Source: Xenorhabdus thuongxuanensis
GTDB lineage: Bacteria > Pseudomonadota > Gammaproteobacteria > Enterobacterales > Enterobacteriaceae
Direction: 5' to 3'
DNA length: 64,000 nucleotides
NCBI RefSeq assembly: GCF_001908095.1
Contig: NZ_MKGR01000010.1
Location: forward strand, 1-64,000
Positions 43,266 to 51,639 of the stretch are shown piece by piece (the stretch's first letter is position 1; each line of letters begins with the position of its first letter). Below the pieces are notes generated by a model. The model was given only the letters and a program-made list of their open reading frames with translations, did not search any database and was not told the origin of the DNA. A program made the position numbers and the translations under genes.

Positions 43266-44938
43266 AAGGGCCTCCATAATTCACGTAATTGTGCATAACT
43301 TCCTCTCATCAAATAGGGCTCAACAAGTGGATGTGTAGGGAGTGATGCCAAATCGGTACAACACCATTCGGGTAAGGAGCTCTCTTTTGGGATAGGCGAA
43401 TTGTCGGTGAGAATGGGTTCTATCAACATCGTTGCAGCTCCCAGCAATGAGCTTCCAACATTCAGCCCTGACGTGCCTCTAACCCGACAGTAAAGAGCCA
43501 TGATCGCTGCCTGTGCGGCAAGAATACCTCCGAAAATATCAGTCGCTGTAAACAACGTACCACCTTTAACACCCGCACTTTGGGCAATCACATCCGCCAT
43601 ACCGGAATAAGCCTGAGCCATAAAATCCGTACCAGGAATCATCATTTCATTGTCTAGTATCCCCCAACCACCTGCATAGACATACACCAAATCAGGGTGA
43701 TTAAGACTTAAATCAGAGATATCCAGTGCTAACTCAGATGCTTTTCCCGGCGCCCAGTTGTGTATAAATAAGTCAGCATCATGAACCAATTTTTCGATGG
43801 TTTGTTTTCCCTCTGCTGATTTGATATCTACTTCAATCACTTGCTTACGAGCGTTCAAAGCCTGAAAACGGGCAGAAAAATCACCAGCCAGAGGAGGCAT
43901 ATCACGCAATGGATCGCCCCCCAGCGGCTCTATGCGCGTCACAGTCGCTCCAAGCATGGCGAGCAAATGCCCTGCCATAGGTCCTTGAATTCTCCGACAG
44001 GATTCCACCAGACGGATTCCTGCAAGTGGCAACCCTGATTTCACAGTGTCCGAGAGCATCCGAGCAGGCTTCTTGGCTTCATCACCAATGGCCTTAATAG
44101 ACCAAGGGCCGAACTCAAGTAATGACTTTAAATCTCGATCCATCTTACGATCCTGAATACGCCTGACAGGGGTAATTGCAATTCCTGTCTGACGAGCCAG
44201 ATCAGCCAAATTTGCATAGACATGACTGGCAAGCAGTGCCACCATCTCTTCAGGCAGTGACACAGTCCCTTTAGCATATCGCTGCATAAAGGTATGCCAG
44301 CCTCTGCCTATTTGCTGAATATCTGTCCCTAATTGAACCCAAAACTTCTGCCAAAGCTGTGGAGAAAGAGACTCTAATTCAAACAAGACACCATCAAGAG
44401 ACACGAAAGGAGGCCTGAGAGAGACATCTGCTTCGCCACATGAGAACACTTCAGCTCCAGTTTCTGCAGTAGCGCCTGCCAGATATTGTCCGACAGCTAA
44501 TACTCCGGCTTGCACTAAATCAAAAGTAGCTTTCTGTATTCTGCTGCCCCTGTTCTGTGCGATTAACCCAGCCAATAGTTGTTGTAATACCAAAGAGGCA
44601 CTAATCACCGAAATATATTCAACACCTAACGGAACAATCCGATCCAATGAACGGCTATGAACAGCAACTAATCCGGTCAATGCCTGTAACGCGACTTCAT
44701 CACAAACCTGTCCATTGATCACCGGCGAAGTAACCGTGAGCATAAATTGCCAACCTCCCTGCTCTTGCAGTATCACCACCAATTCGTTGTTCGAGGTCTG
44801 AACTGAAGATTCATTAACCACAATACCGATTTTCTCTGCCTGAGAATTTAATGCCCTTATAAACGGTGCAAATGCTGCATCGGCCTGACTAAATGTGCCA
44901 CTGAGCCGCAATAACTGAAATATTTTTTTTCTTGGCAT
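43262..44938 (-). CDS. CaiB/BaiF (family III) CoA-transferase-like protein
   Basis: 558 residues. An N-terminal region of about 310 residues, weakly related, precedes a recognisable family III half: RLVESCRRIQGPMAGHLLAM, LGATVTRIEPLGGDPLRDMP, ALNARKQVIEVDIKSAEGK, and GTDFMAQAYSGMADV, where the Asp fits the catalytic aspartate. So it looks like a fused or pseudo-duplicated CoA transferase rather than the usual ~400-residue enzyme. It could transfer CoA onto the cluster's acid or hold an acyl intermediate. A CaiB-like protein also occurs, as I recall, in the PDTC cluster. It overlaps the ligase gene by four bases. Confidence 0.75.
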   Translation of the reverse strand: MPRKKIFQLLRLSGTFSQADAAFAPFIRALNSQAEKIGIVVNESSVQTSNNELVVILQEQGGWQFMLTVTSPVINGQVCDEVALQALTGLVAVHSRSLDRIVPLGVEYISVISASLVLQQLLAGLIAQNRGSRIQKATFDLVQAGVLAVGQYLAGATAETGAEVFSCGEADVSLRPPFVSLDGVLFELESLSPQLWQKFWVQLGTDIQQIGRGWHTFMQRYAKGTVSLPEEMVALLASHVYANLADLARQTGIAITPVRRIQDRKMDRDLKSLLEFGPWSIKAIGDEAKKPARMLSDTVKSGLPLAGIRLVESCRRIQGPMAGHLLAMLGATVTRIEPLGGDPLRDMPPLAGDFSARFQALNARKQVIEVDIKSAEGKQTIEKLVHDADLFIHNWAPGKASELALDISDLSLNHPDLVYVYAGGWGILDNEMMIPGTDFMAQAYSGMADVIAQSAGVKGGTLFTATDIFGGILAAQAAIMALYCRVRGTSGLNVGSSLLGAATMLIEPILTDNSPIPKESSLPEWCCTDLASLPTHPLVEPYLMRGSYAQLRELWRPL

Positions 44939-44983
44939 GAATACGCTCCCGATTACAATAAATAACGGTTCTAACGTTGTGAA

Positions 44984-45256
44984 TTACCCTCCAGCCACTG
45001 CCGGAAGGATGGTGATCACATCGCCGACTTTCACAGTAGTTTGCAACCCTTTTCCAAATCGGATGTCATCGTCATTTACATAGAAATTGATAAACCCGTG
45101 AACATCTCCTTCCTTCACTAAACGATCTTTAATTCCAGGGAAATCAATATCTAATTTATCAATAACTTCACAAACACTTTCACCAGAAGAGATTACAGTT
45201 TTCTGGTCATTAGTGAATGTTCTTAAAATAGTAGGTATATGAACCATGACCGACAT
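44984..45256 (-). CDS. CysO-like ubiquitin-fold sulfur carrier protein
   Basis: 90 residues, beta-grasp (ThiS/MoaD) family, ending in LPAVAGG. It closely resembles Mycobacterium CysO: VHIPTILRTFTNDQKTV near the start, FINFYVNDDDIRFGKGLQT in the middle and the same C-terminal VGDVITILPAVAGG. The terminal Gly would be adenylated by the MoeZ-like protein and turned into a thiocarboxylate that donates sulfur. It ends exactly at Gly-Gly, so no proteolytic maturation is needed, unlike QbsE. It stands between the JAMM peptidase (13 bases) and the CaiB-like gene. Confidence 0.92.
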   Translation of the reverse strand: MSVMVHIPTILRTFTNDQKTVISSGESVCEVIDKLDIDFPGIKDRLVKEGDVHGFINFYVNDDDIRFGKGLQTTVKVGDVITILPAVAGG

Positions 45257-45269
45257 AATTATTATTTCC

Positions 45270-45677
45270 TCATTGAGTAATTTTTATGATTTCTTCGACT
45301 GCATGTCCCTGCACATATCGGTAGCTACGCAGTTCAAGCCGCGATGCTGGCGCAGTAGAAAGAATGACATGGTGAATCTGAGGTGAAACAGAAAAAGCTA
45401 AGTCTTCTCTACTCGGATAAGCTCGTGAGCCAGAATGAGAGTGGTAAAGAACTATCGGTTCCAGTTCTTTTTCTTCCATCTGACGCCAGACCTGAAGCTG
45501 TTGTCTCGAATCAAACCGGAAATAAACCTCGGAAGCAGCACTATTGTGCATAGGAATAACCAATTCAGGCTTATTGCTCCCACAGGGACCAACGATGAGT
45601 CCACAAGCTTCAATTGGATGTTCTTTCTCAGCATGTTTCACAATTTCATCCAATTGGACTTGAGATAACACTAGCAT
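45270..45677 (-). CDS. Mec+-like JAMM metallopeptidase
   Basis: About 135 residues. The zinc motif HxH-x7-S-x2-D is complete in YHSHSGSRAYPSRED near residue 77, and the upstream catalytic Glu is in HPIEACGLIVG (about 22). RLELRSYRYV near the end also matches Mycobacterium Mec+, which hydrolyses CysO-cysteine adducts. In thiocarboxylate pathways the counterpart QbsD trims the carrier. Here the carrier already ends in Gly-Gly, so release of a carrier-bound product is the more likely job. I chose the ATG at 45677 (MLVLSQVQL), with a clean AGGAG, over an earlier start. Confidence 0.9.
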   Translation of the reverse strand: MLVLSQVQLDEIVKHAEKEHPIEACGLIVGPCGSNKPELVIPMHNSAASEVYFRFDSRQQLQVWRQMEEKELEPIVLYHSHSGSRAYPSREDLAFSVSPQIHHVILSTAPASRLELRSYRYVQGHAVEEIIKITQ

Positions 45678-45687
45678 TGGATACTCC

Positions 45688-46854
45688 TTAATATGTAGCT
45701 TGTGAGGAATCAACTTGTCGGATCCAATTTAGGATTCCGCCTTCCAAACTGAATAGTGATTTAAATCCCTGTCTCTGCATGGCAAGCAGTACTTTTCGGG
45801 AGCGTCCACCCATCTTGCAATACACAACTACCGGACGTTGTCGATCAAGCAGTTTGAGACTTCTCCCATTTATAATTTCTTGTTGAGGTATCCCAATAGC
45901 GTTGTCGATATTACAGATAGCTCGTTCGCCAGGTTCTCGTACATCCACCAATTGAACAGCGTCTCCCCGCTCCAACATTTTTTGAAGCTCTTGCGGAGTT
46001 ATTTGGGGAACAACCTCATCAGGAGTTTGTGATTTGAGACCACAGAAGATCTGATAATCTGTCAATTGTGTTATCGTCATACGATTTTGAGCACGGCGAA
46101 GCGGTAACGTACGATATGTCATATCCAACGCGTCATAGACCATCAAACGACCTAAAAGGCTTGTTCCTGCCCCCGTAATCAACTTGATGGCTTCAGTCGC
46201 CATAATAGAACCAATAGCAGCACACAGTACGCCAAATACCCCACCTTCAGAGCAAGAGGGAGCATATTCAGGTGGTGGTGGTACAGGATATAAATCACGG
46301 TAGTTCAGTCCCAGCTCACCCGGTGCATTTTCCCAAAACACGGACGCCTGTCCTTCAAAACGGTAGATAGATCCCCATACATAAGGCTTGCCAGCCAGCA
46401 CACAAGCGTCATTTACCAGATAACGGGTTGAAAAGTTATCCGTTCCATCGAGTACCAAATCGTACTGACGGATCAGTTCTAATGCATTCTCTGGTTCAAG
46501 GCGTTGTTGATGGCAAATGATATGAGTAAGGCGGTTGGTTTCTTGTATCGACTGACGAGCACTATCCGCTTTGTTGCGTCCGATATCAGATTGACCGTGA
46601 ATTATCTGACGTTGTAAATTTGATTCATCAACCACATCAAAATCGATAATTCCTATTGTTCCAATACCCGCTGCAGCTAAATAGAATAATATAGGTGATC
46701 CTAATCCCCCAGCCCCTATCACTAACACTTTGGCGTTTTTCAGACGACACTGGCCGATATATCCAATATCTGGCAGTAATAAATGACGGCTGTATCTCTC
46801 CTTTTCCTCTTTATCCAAGTGAGGTGCAGGCTCGACAAGCGGTGGTAGTTTCAT
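45688..46854 (-). CDS. MoeZ-like E1 adenylyltransferase/sulfurtransferase
   Basis: 388 residues in two domains. The N-terminal MoeB/ThiF domain has VIGAGGLGSPILFYLAAAG (about 45), DFDVVDESNLQRQIIHG, GTDNFSTRYLVNDAC and the PSCSEGGVFGVLCAA loop. The C-terminal rhodanese (about 290-388) has its active cysteine in VVYCKMGGRSRK. It is very similar to mycobacterial MoeZ, which adenylates CysO and then thiolates it. This first operon gene starts with GGAGGG upstream. The similarity to actinobacterial CysO-Mec-MoeZ is unusual for an enterobacterium and hints at long-distance transfer. Confidence 0.93.
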   Translation of the reverse strand: MKLPPLVEPAPHLDKEEKERYSRHLLLPDIGYIGQCRLKNAKVLVIGAGGLGSPILFYLAAAGIGTIGIIDFDVVDESNLQRQIIHGQSDIGRNKADSARQSIQETNRLTHIICHQQRLEPENALELIRQYDLVLDGTDNFSTRYLVNDACVLAGKPYVWGSIYRFEGQASVFWENAPGELGLNYRDLYPVPPPPEYAPSCSEGGVFGVLCAAIGSIMATEAIKLITGAGTSLLGRLMVYDALDMTYRTLPLRRAQNRMTITQLTDYQIFCGLKSQTPDEVVPQITPQELQKMLERGDAVQLVDVREPGERAICNIDNAIGIPQQEIINGRSLKLLDRQRPVVVYCKMGGRSRKVLLAMQRQGFKSLFSLEGGILNWIRQVDSSQATY

Positions 46855-47279
46855 TGTAATCCCTCCACTTTCTCTTTATCTGTCCCGCGTGCAAATAATC
46901 GGGACTTCAACATACGGCTAGCTATTTAAAAGGAGGGTAGTAGTAAAGAATATCAAACGCAGAGCTAATTTTTATCATTCTGTGAACGCAAATCTGGTTT
47001 GTTCGTCATTTGATATCAGATTGCTCCGTGTTTTATATCGGGCGACACCACAATCCCTATAGTGATATTGGACAGGAAAAACAATCTTAAGACGGGGCGG
47101 TTATCAATTGATTGGCTTCAACACATGTTATTCATGGAGTTTATTCTCGTTCATTCTTGCAATGAACTGCCTGAGCGATGAAGAAACCTCTAACCAAATT
47201 ATCAAAATACTACAAGTATTCTGATAGAAATTAGAAAAAAACCTCCTCATTCTCGCAAGTTATCAAAAGTGACTCACAA
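46855..47279. promoter_or_regulatory. Divergent control region of the biosynthetic cluster
   Basis: 425 bases without a gene between the ten-gene leftward operon and the rightward methyltransferase/desulfurase pair, so it should hold both promoters. GCTAATTTTTATCATTCTG (46964-46982) agrees with the Fur consensus at about 13 of 19 positions, a weak match. No hairpin or AraC site stands out by eye. Confidence 0.45.
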
Positions 47280-48317
47280 ATGAATTTGTCAATAAACAAA
47301 ATTAATGAGCAACAATATCTATTTAACATGCTATTAGGCCCAATTCGCTTGAATATACTCGCATTCGCATTCCACCATAGATTGTTTGATCACTTCATCA
47401 CTATGGCCGATGCAACCACTGTGGCCAAACAATTCAACTGGTGCCCGACACGATTAACATTACTTCTCAATTCTTATGTTTCCCTAGGAATTATGGAAAA
47501 ACAAGCCCAGAGTTTTTCCATTAAATCTAATTATCAGCCTTACTTACTTAGTCATTCACAATATTATCTGGGGGAAACACTCTGCTCATTGGCAGAAATC
47601 AAATCTCTCACATTGACGAAATCCGATGAATGGCTGGTACAAAACACACAACCAAAACAACAAATGGATATGCATGACCAACGTTTTTGGCAAAAAGCGA
47701 CATCGCGTTTACGGGCTTTTCACCGAAGTACAAGAAACCCAATCCTGTTATCTATCCTTCAGTCGCTTGATAACTGGCAAGATGGACTGCATTTCCTCGA
47801 TGTTGGAGCAGGCTCTGCGGAGCTAGCCCAAAATATTTTAGCTATTCACCCACAAAGCAAAATCACGTTGTTTGATTTGCCTCTCTGTTGTACAGCAATA
47901 CAAATGCAATTGATAGATTCGGATGGATTTGATGAATCTAATCCCTCTCAGTCCATCAAGTTTCTTCCTGGTGATATGAACACCACCCTTTTTGGTGGTC
48001 CTTACCAAATAATAGTAGCTGCGATGTCTCTCTATTTTGCTACCAATCTTCAATATTGTATAAATAGGCTCTGGGCATCATTGTCTCCCGGCGGAACATT
48101 GATTAGTTTTCACGAATCACTGAACCAAGAACGCACTCAACCTGAGTTTCATGTATTGGGCCGCCTCCCTGCTGAACTGGCAAATGGCCCACTTTCTATC
48201 GAATCAGATCAGATTGAAGAGGCGTTAAAAGCCAATCATCCCTCTCGTCTAGATACCCGAAAAATCCCAACTCCATTTGGAGAAATGACATTAATTATTG
48301 CCCATAAATGCATTTGA
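47280..48317 (+). CDS. SAM-dependent O-methyltransferase-like protein
   Basis: 345 residues with the two-part layout of plant/bacterial O-methyltransferases (PhzM, TcmN type). The N-terminal winged-helix dimerisation domain includes WCPTRLTLLLNSYVSLGIM, and the SAM motif FLDVGAGSAELAQNIL lies near residue 172, followed by LFDLP. It probably methylates O, N or S of the cluster product; S- or O-methylation would cap a thioacid or enol. It starts the rightward pair; the next gene follows by 25 bases. Methyltransferases also occur in the PDTC and thioquinolobactin clusters. Confidence 0.82.
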   Translation: MNLSINKINEQQYLFNMLLGPIRLNILAFAFHHRLFDHFITMADATTVAKQFNWCPTRLTLLLNSYVSLGIMEKQAQSFSIKSNYQPYLLSHSQYYLGETLCSLAEIKSLTLTKSDEWLVQNTQPKQQMDMHDQRFWQKATSRLRAFHRSTRNPILLSILQSLDNWQDGLHFLDVGAGSAELAQNILAIHPQSKITLFDLPLCCTAIQMQLIDSDGFDESNPSQSIKFLPGDMNTTLFGGPYQIIVAAMSLYFATNLQYCINRLWASLSPGGTLISFHESLNQERTQPEFHVLGRLPAELANGPLSIESDQIEEALKANHPSRLDTRKIPTPFGEMTLIIAHKCI

Positions 48318-48342
48318 CAATCAGGAAAAGGAAACAAGAACA

Positions 48343-49878
48343 ATGTCATTAAGTATGGATCTTATCCGCCAATCGATTATCGGAGAATGCTGTCCCATTA
48401 AAACCCCGTTTGGTATCAAGCCGTTGATCTATGCAGATTATACGGCTTCTGGGCGAAGCCTCAGTTTTATCGAGCAGTTTATTCAGCAACAAGTAATGCC
48501 CTTCTACGGAAACACACATACCGAGACCTCAATCACAGGACTCCAAACAACATATCTGCGTGAGCAAAGCCGTCACATTATCCGCCAAGCGCTAAACGCC
48601 ACCCAAGCCTATCATATTATTTTCACTGGTTCAGGAGCAACCAGTGCCATTAACCGCTTTATTCATATGCTGAATATTCCTCGTTATCAGGAACAAAAAC
48701 CTGTTGTTTTCATAGGTGGTTATGAGCACCACTCCAACGACCTACCCTGGCGGGAAGCGGATGTAGAATTGGTTCGTATTCCACTCACTCCAGAAGGTAT
48801 ACTGGATCAAACAGAGCTAAAAACACAACTCTTAAAATATCAACATGTTCCTCTCAAAGTTGGCTCTTTCTCTGCTGCTTCCAATGTCACAGGGATTAAA
48901 ACCGATATTAATGGAATCTTTAACCTACTCAAAAGCTTTAATGCACTATCATGTTGGGATTTTGCAGCCGCAGCACCCTATATGTCCATTGATTTACAGG
49001 CAATTCCAATGGATGCTATATTTATTTCACCTCATAAATTTTTAGGTGGTCCTGGTACACCGGGTTTGTTGGTGATTAGAGATAATTGTTTTAGCCAGAC
49101 TATTCCTGGTCTTAATGGCGGTGGCACCGTATCTTATGTAAATGCATCGACTCACCAGTATGTCGACAATATCGAACGTCGTGAAGAAGGTGGCACGCCT
49201 GCCATAATTGAATCAATTCGTGCAGGGCTGGTATTTAAAATCCAACAACAAATTGGTCTAGACTACATTAAAAAACGGGAAAAAGAGCTGGTTGAACAAA
49301 CACTCTTATATTGGAGGAATCTCCCTAATTTCGAGTTAATGGGTAATCCTTCCCTTCCCAGACTAGCCATCTTCTCATTTAATATTAAAGGACTGCACTA
49401 TGGTGTGGTTGTTGCCATGCTAAATGACTTATTCGGAATTCAGGCAAGAGGTGGTTGTTCTTGTGCGGGACCTTATGCCCACCAGTTACTAGATATAAAC
49501 CAAGACGATAGCCGGAATATCCAAGAAGAATTAGCACAGGGAAACAAGCTTGCCCGCCCTGGCTGGGTACGGCTAAATCTGCATTATCTGCTGGAAAAAT
49601 CCACAGTTTGTTACATTCTGGAGGCCGTTTCACTCATCTCCCGCTACGGGCACTGGTTAGCAAAGCAGTATCATTACCACAATGACAAAGGTGTTTGGTT
49701 ATACCAACAATACCAACCTCAATTGACCGTTTCTCTCGATCATCTAGAATTCTTTCACCAACAGAGGAATATCCGCCCAGAATCTCTTGAAGAATCCATG
49801 AAATCAGCTAAAAATACCCTGTTAAAAAGCAAGTCACATGTCAATAGTGAGAAAATCGCTAATATATTAAATGGTTAG
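48343..49878 (+). CDS. Class V PLP enzyme, cysteine desulfurase-like
   Basis: About 511 residues. Fold-type I PLP enzyme with IYADYTASGRSLSFIEQFI at the N terminus, GGYEHHSNDLPWRE near 125, FISPHKFLGGPGTPG with the PLP lysine (about 233) and ARGGCSCAGPYAHQLL near 370, where a cysteine sits at the desulfurase position. A C-terminal extension of about 110 residues is longer than in IscS/SufS. It could mobilise sulfur from cysteine for the rhodanese domain of the MoeZ-like protein, supplying the carrier, or act as a lyase on the product. The ATG at 48343 has AAGGAAA upstream. It follows the methyltransferase closely and is the last cluster gene. Confidence 0.8.
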   Translation: MSLSMDLIRQSIIGECCPIKTPFGIKPLIYADYTASGRSLSFIEQFIQQQVMPFYGNTHTETSITGLQTTYLREQSRHIIRQALNATQAYHIIFTGSGATSAINRFIHMLNIPRYQEQKPVVFIGGYEHHSNDLPWREADVELVRIPLTPEGILDQTELKTQLLKYQHVPLKVGSFSAASNVTGIKTDINGIFNLLKSFNALSCWDFAAAAPYMSIDLQAIPMDAIFISPHKFLGGPGTPGLLVIRDNCFSQTIPGLNGGGTVSYVNASTHQYVDNIERREEGGTPAIIESIRAGLVFKIQQQIGLDYIKKREKELVEQTLLYWRNLPNFELMGNPSLPRLAIFSFNIKGLHYGVVVAMLNDLFGIQARGGCSCAGPYAHQLLDINQDDSRNIQEELAQGNKLARPGWVRLNLHYLLEKSTVCYILEAVSLISRYGHWLAKQYHYHNDKGVWLYQQYQPQLTVSLDHLEFFHQQRNIRPESLEESMKSAKNTLLKSKSHVNSEKIANILNG

Positions 49879-49934
49879 CTGTTATGGTAAACTCCATCTC
49901 CTTTTTATTGGTGGCGCATAGATAAAGTTGATGT

Positions 49935-50200
49935 CTATTGTATTTTGCTTACAATCCAATCTAGAGTTAAAGAACAAATCGTCGATATAACCATAAATAC
50001 GCTAGCATTTGCAATACTGCTCGTTTGCTGAAAGTCGCAAGGGTCACCGTCATGAGAACATGAAAAACTCACCGCCCAACACAACACATGCTTATACTCG
50101 TGACTGCTCCCCGCCCTATCGGGCGAGGCTTTCCACTTCACAGGCCGATGCTTGCGCCTAATTGAACGGGAATGACATTTGGCTTATCTTAGCAGTGGAT
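49935..50200 (-). other. Gap segment with a small hairpin, possible IS200/IS605 end remnant
   Basis: The 496 bases between the cluster and yjgM hold no gene I can defend. A hairpin CCGCCC-TAT-CGGGCG lies at about 50111-50127. Minus-strand readings around it (KWKASPDRAGSSHEY, or ASACEVESLAR followed by a stop) recall sequence at the right end of TnpB-type insertion sequences. A TnpB tail also lies at the other edge of this accessory block (18180). Weak. Confidence 0.25.
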
Positions 50201-50374
50201 GAACAATGATCTTTTGTTCGCCACAGAATATAATAGATGGAAAATTAGTGAATTTTTCCATTTAAACCACATGTATCCACGCCTCCATAGTGAGCTGATT
50301 ACTTATTGATTAACTTAATATATTTCATGCTGTATTATTTCATTCCCTATAAATAAAAATATAAAGAGAAAATA

Positions 50375-50878
50375 ATGACAGCAAAAACAACACACTACTA
50401 CGTTATTCGCCCCATCACCCAACAAGACAATGCAGGCATTGCCGCTGTGATCCGTGAAGTATCTGCCGAGCATGGCTTAACCGCAGACAAAGGTTTTGCC
50501 GTTGCTGATCCAATTCTGGATACCCTGTACGAAGTTTACAACCAGCCACGCAGCGCTTATTGGGTTGTTGAAATGGATGGCGAAGTCGTTGGCGGTGGCG
50601 GTGTTGCTCCGCTGGCTGGTGGTGATGGTGAGACATGCGAGTTACAGAAAATGTACCTTTCATCGGTACTGCGGGGAAAAGGTATTGCCAAGCAAATCGT
50701 GAAACAATCCCTCGAATTTGGCACAGAGCAAGGTTTTAAACGCTGCTATCTGGAAACGACAGAGAATCTGAAAGCCGCCATTGCCTTGTATGAAAAGCTG
50801 GGCTTTAACTATCTTGATGAGCCTCTTGGCAATACAGGCCACAGTGACTGTGAAGTCAAAATGCTCAAGGCACTATAA
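50375..50878 (+). CDS. yjgM: GNAT N-acyltransferase YjgM
   Basis: 167 residues, the length of E. coli YjgM (AaaT). The acetyl-CoA loop is [15 protein letters not shown] near residue 94, preceded by the strand ELQKMY, with [20 protein letters not shown] at the end. In E. coli this gene lies beside rraB and argI, as here, so position supports the name. It may acylate amino acids. It is the first core gene after the 32-kb accessory block and ends at a clear terminator. Confidence 0.83.
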   Translation: MTAKTTHYYVIRPITQQDNAGIAAVIREVSAEHGLTADKGFAVADPILDTLYEVYNQPRSAYWVVEMDGEVVGGGGVAPLAGGDGETCELQKMYLSSVLRGKGIAKQIVKQSLEFGTEQGFKRCYLETTENLKAAIALYEKLGFNYLDEPLGNTGHSDCEVKMLKAL

Positions 50879-50919
50879 CTCCAATGGCCTTCAATATTAA
50901 AGCTACTCGTAATAAATCA

Positions 50920-50940
50920 GCCCCACAGTTTAAGTGGGGC
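50920..50940. terminator. Terminator between yjgM and rraB
   Basis: GCCCCAC (50920-50926) and GTGGGGC (50934-50940) form a tight stem between convergent genes, followed by AATTTGGTTT. Confidence 0.75.
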
Positions 50941-50984
50941 AATTTGGTTTAACGCTACTTTTTTGACGCAATCTTCAAAAGATT

Positions 50985-51407
50985 TTAATGGAGTCTGGGT
51001 TCATCATCCTCAGGGGGAAAGAGATCACCGTCATCTTCATCATCAGGCGCGTTAGGATCTTCAAAGTACGTTCCCCAACCGTCGTAATTTACACCGATCT
51101 TTCCAACCAGATCCATAAGCTGCTCAACCTGTGCGTCGATCAATTCAGCTTCCAGACGACTTTCGCTGATCACATCACAGCACATCAAAACAACACCGTC
51201 TTCTGTTTCCAGCTCTTCCGCATCCGTTACTTCATAGCCTAATCTGAAAGCTTCAAGGGCTGCCTTTTCCAGTTGGTCAAAATTTTCTGCCGAAAAATGG
51301 TGCTCAATAATATAAAGTGCATCAGGATCACTGCCATCTTCCAATAATTCTTCGATGATCAAGCGAGTTTCTTCACACTGTTCTTCTAAAGCATGTGGGT
51401 CTGCCAT
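50985..51407 (-). CDS. rraB: Regulator of RNase E activity B
   Basis: 140-residue acidic protein. It binds RNase E and modulates degradosome cleavage of some transcripts. It is E. coli-like: [20 protein letters not shown] near the start, [20 protein letters not shown] and [13 protein letters not shown], with a long Asp/Glu-rich C-terminal tail. It is divergent from argI, as in E. coli. Confidence 0.95.
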   Translation of the reverse strand: MADPHALEEQCEETRLIIEELLEDGSDPDALYIIEHHFSAENFDQLEKAALEAFRLGYEVTDAEELETEDGVVLMCCDVISESRLEAELIDAQVEQLMDLVGKIGVNYDGWGTYFEDPNAPDDEDDGDLFPPEDDEPRLH

Positions 51408-51596
51408 GCCAATCCCCTCTGTCAGTTGGCTATCTTGTTTTGCATTCTCCCATCTTTTATGTGCAAAGGATATATCTATCCAATTTTGTTCTAAAAGAAA
51501 TGAATAACTAAGCTACTGATCTATAACCTGTCTTAATACCTTCACTCCTATAAACGCTGAACACAGAGCTTGTAATTAAATTTTTTATCGATATAT

Positions 51597-51614
51597 AGTG
51601 AATATAAATTCAAT
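51597..51614 (+). promoter_or_regulatory. ARG box upstream of argI
   Basis: AGTGAATATAAATTCAAT fits the ArgR consensus with both TGAAT and ATTCA arms intact. It lies 26 bases before the argI start. A second, weaker box could overlap the preceding AT-rich bases. ArgR with arginine should repress argI here. Confidence 0.8.
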
Positions 51615-51639
51615 ATTTTACTAATGGAGACAATGCATA

